Shown here: piece after piece, positions 62,406 to 64,000 of the stretch
How the letters are laid out: every line of letters begins with the position of its first letter
Position numbering within the stretch: position 1 is the first letter of the stretch
NCBI RefSeq assembly: GCF_014649695.1
Contig: NZ_BMTN01000009.1
Span: 124,001 to 188,000, forward strand
Direction: 5' to 3'
Origin: Streptomyces kurssanovii
GTDB lineage: Bacteria; Actinomycetota; Actinomycetes; Streptomycetales; Streptomycetaceae
Length of the DNA: 64,000 nt
Program-made: the position numbers and the translations under genes
Notes under the pieces: model-generated
Seen by the model: only the letters and a program-made list of their open reading frames with translations
What the model was told of the DNA's origin: nothing
Database searches by the model: none

Positions 62406-64000
62406 ATGAACCGGAAGAACTCCGGCGCCGAAGGCGGCATCCCCGGCAGGCCGTCGCCGCAACCGCCCACCGTCGACGAACCGACGGAGCCGAGGGAGCC
62501 ACTCCCGCCCAAACCGGACCAGAGCGGCCCGGCGACCGTGAGCCCGACGGGACAGGAGACGGGGGCCGACCAGGCGGCCGTCGCGCAGGCCGGTCCGTAC
62601 CTGACCACGGCACAGGGCGCCCGGCTCCCGGACACCGACCACTCGCTGAAGGCCGGCAGCCGCGGCCCCGTCCTGCTGCAGGACCACCACCTGCGCGAGA
62701 AGATCACCCACTTCGACCACGAGCGCATCCCCGAGCGGGTCGTCCACGCGCGCGGCGCCGCGGCCCACGGCGCCTTCCAGGGTTACGGGACCGCCGCGCA
62801 GATCACCAAGGCTGCGTTCCTCGGCAAGGGCGTGGAGACGCCGGTCTTCGTACGTTTCTCCACGGTCCTCGGCTCCCGCGGCTCCGCCGACACGGTGCGC
62901 GACACCCGCGGCTTCGCCACCAAGTTCTATACGACAGAAGGCACTTTCGATCTCGTCGGCAACAACATCCCGGTGTTCTTCATCCAGGACGCGATCAAGT
63001 TCCCGGACATCATCCACGCGGGCAAACCGCAGCCTGACCGCGAGATCCCGCAGGCGCAGAGCGCCCACGACACGTTCTGGGACTTCGTCACCCTGCACAC
63101 GGAAGCCACCCACCACACCTTGTGGAACATGTCGGACCGGGGCATTCCCCGCTCGTTCCGCATGATGGAGGGCTTCGGCGTCCACACCTTCCGGCTGGTC
63201 AACTCCGTGGGCGCCACCACGCTGGTGAAGTTCCACTGGAAACCGAAGCTGGGCGTGCACTCCATGGTCTGGGAGGAGGCGCAGATCACCAGCGGGATGG
63301 ACCCCGACTTCCACCGCAGGGACCTCGCCGACGCGATCGAGGCGGGCGCCTACCCGCAGTGGGAACTGGCCGTCCAGACCTTCCCCGACACCCCGGAGCA
63401 GACGTTCGAGGGCATCGACCTGCTCGACCCGACGAACATCGTCCCCGAGGAACTGGCGCCGGTCCAGCCGATCGGACTGCTGACCCTGAACGCCAACCCG
63501 TCGAACTTCTTCGCGGAGACCGAGCAGGTCGCCTTCCACCCCGGCCACCTCGTCCCCGGCATCGACATCACGGACGACCCGCTGCTCTCCGGCCGGCTCT
63601 TCTCGTACCTGGACACCCAGATCAGCCGGCTCGGCGGCCCCAACTTCGCCCAGATTCCCGTCAACCGCACTCACGCACCCGTCAACGACATGCTGCGGGA
63701 CGGCATGCACCAGACCGCCGTGCACCGGGGCGTGGCGCCCTACCGGCCCAACTCGCTGGACGCCGGATGTCCGTTCCAGGCCGGGGCGGACCTGGGCGCC
63801 TACGTCGAGGTGCCTGTCGAGGTGCCGGCGGCGAAGAAGGTCCGCGAGGCGCCGGACTCGTTCGCCGACCACTTCAGCCAGCCGCGCCGGTTCTGGCTCA
63901 GCATGTCACCCGTGGAGCGTGAACACATCATCGCCGCCTACTCGTTCGAGCTGGGCAAGTGCTACGAGCAGGCCATCAAGGAGCGCGGCCTGAAGGTCCT
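62406..64000 (+). CDS. katE: Large-subunit catalase (KatE-type), 3' end beyond window
   Basis: 531 codons present, no stop before the window end. A long hydrophilic N-terminal arm (to about residue 75) precedes the catalase core, as in clade 2 enzymes. Catalytic His is in [12 protein letters not shown] (H114), the distal Asn in [10 protein letters not shown], and the heme Tyr ligand in [15 protein letters not shown]. It should destroy H2O2. The C-terminal flavodoxin-like domain of this class would lie beyond the window. ATG at 62406 after GTGGAGGAC. Confidence 0.92.
   Translation, partial: MNRKNSGAEGGIPGRPSPQPPTVDEPTEPREPLPPKPDQSGPATVSPTGQETGADQAAVAQAGPYLTTAQGARLPDTDHSLKAGSRGPVLLQDHHLREKITHFDHERIPERVVHARGAAAHGAFQGYGTAAQITKAAFLGKGVETPVFVRFSTVLGSRGSADTVRDTRGFATKFYTTEGTFDLVGNNIPVFFIQDAIKFPDIIHAGKPQPDREIPQAQSAHDTFWDFVTLHTEATHHTLWNMSDRGIPRSFRMMEGFGVHTFRLVNSVGATTLVKFHWKPKLGVHSMVWEEAQITSGMDPDFHRRDLADAIEAGAYPQWELAVQTFPDTPEQTFEGIDLLDPTNIVPEELAPVQPIGLLTLNANPSNFFAETEQVAFHPGHLVPGIDITDDPLLSGRLFSYLDTQISRLGGPNFAQIPVNRTHAPVNDMLRDGMHQTAVHRGVAPYRPNSLDAGCPFQAGADLGAYVEVPVEVPAAKKVREAPDSFADHFSQPRRFWLSMSPVEREHIIAAYSFELGKCYEQAIKERGLKV

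Overview
This window is a 64-kb piece of chromosome from a high-GC actinomycete, almost certainly a Streptomyces. The evidence is very high GC at third codon positions, frequent GTG and TTG starts, short stop/start overlaps (GTGA, ATGA), a perfect CebR-type operator before a cellulase, and typical Streptomyces families such as bacterial Nep1-like proteins, SpoIIE-type phosphatases, DUF4360, DUF6056 and Imm49. I see no rRNA, tRNA, CRISPR array, transposase, integrase or replication origin. The mix of secreted hydrolases, regulators, transporters and decayed genes looks like accessory chromosome (an arm) rather than the conserved core.

Layout. 1-7.8 kb: end of an acetyltransferase, a Nep1-like secreted protein, a GH16 beta-glucanase with a ricin-type lectin domain, an MFS pump followed by a GlcG/HbpS-like protein, and a fused SecDF. 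7.8-13.6 kb: a three-gene polar amino-acid ABC importer, a secreted DUF4360 protein, and an unusual pair made of an SPFH-domain protein and a degenerate NAD-kinase-like protein, preceded by repeated TCGTC/GACGA half sites. 13.6-24.7 kb: methyltransferase, GH9 cellulase behind a CebR box, Tat-exported beta-carbonic anhydrase, a second sliding-clamp (DnaN-like) protein, a membrane-bound EEP phosphodiesterase, a wall-anchored AA10 LPMO, a GtrB-type glycosyltransferase and a polytopic DUF6056 protein.

24.8-27.4 kb is the most abnormal stretch. A GAF-SpoIIE phosphatase gene and a beta-helix glycosidase-like gene are both broken. The end of the GAF domain and an N-terminal piece of the glycosidase each lie in the opposite orientation to the rest of their gene, as if two small adjacent segments had been flipped in place; frameshifts and a deletion accompany this. 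27.5-33.6 kb: a receptor-type Ser/Thr kinase with a downstream membrane protein that seems to carry a related extracytoplasmic domain, a secreted S1 protease with a LacI-type palindrome in its promoter, an FAD monooxygenase and a small conserved protein.

33.6-46.8 kb: small regulator/enzyme modules (PaaX regulator with a GNAT enzyme, divergent from a membrane alpha/beta hydrolase; NmrA-like reductase divergent from a TetR regulator over two matching operators; DinB-like; Imm49; PNPOx-like; MFS; AraC regulator with an O-methyltransferase), then a patch of decayed genes (44.1-45.2 kb), a DUF952 protein, a VOC protein and a DHFR-like reductase. 46.8-52 kb is a sugar-related block: GH62 arabinofuranosidase with strong terminator and promoter, a 945-bp regulatory gap, a LacI regulator and aldose 1-epimerase. 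52-64 kb: DHFR-like protein, a protein of unknown function with a faint caspase-like pattern, PRC-barrel/DUF2382 stress protein, VOC plus TetR pair, LLM oxidoreductase, Orn/Lys/Arg decarboxylase, an intact GAF-PAS-GAF-SpoIIE phosphatase, an SDR and a large-subunit catalase cut by the window end.

Taken together the window suggests a soil or plant-litter Streptomyces. GH9, GH16, GH62, AA10 and aldose epimerase fit breakdown of plant and microbial polysaccharides, the Nep1-like protein hints at contact with living plant tissue, and CebR/LacI-type sites suggest sugar-controlled secretion.
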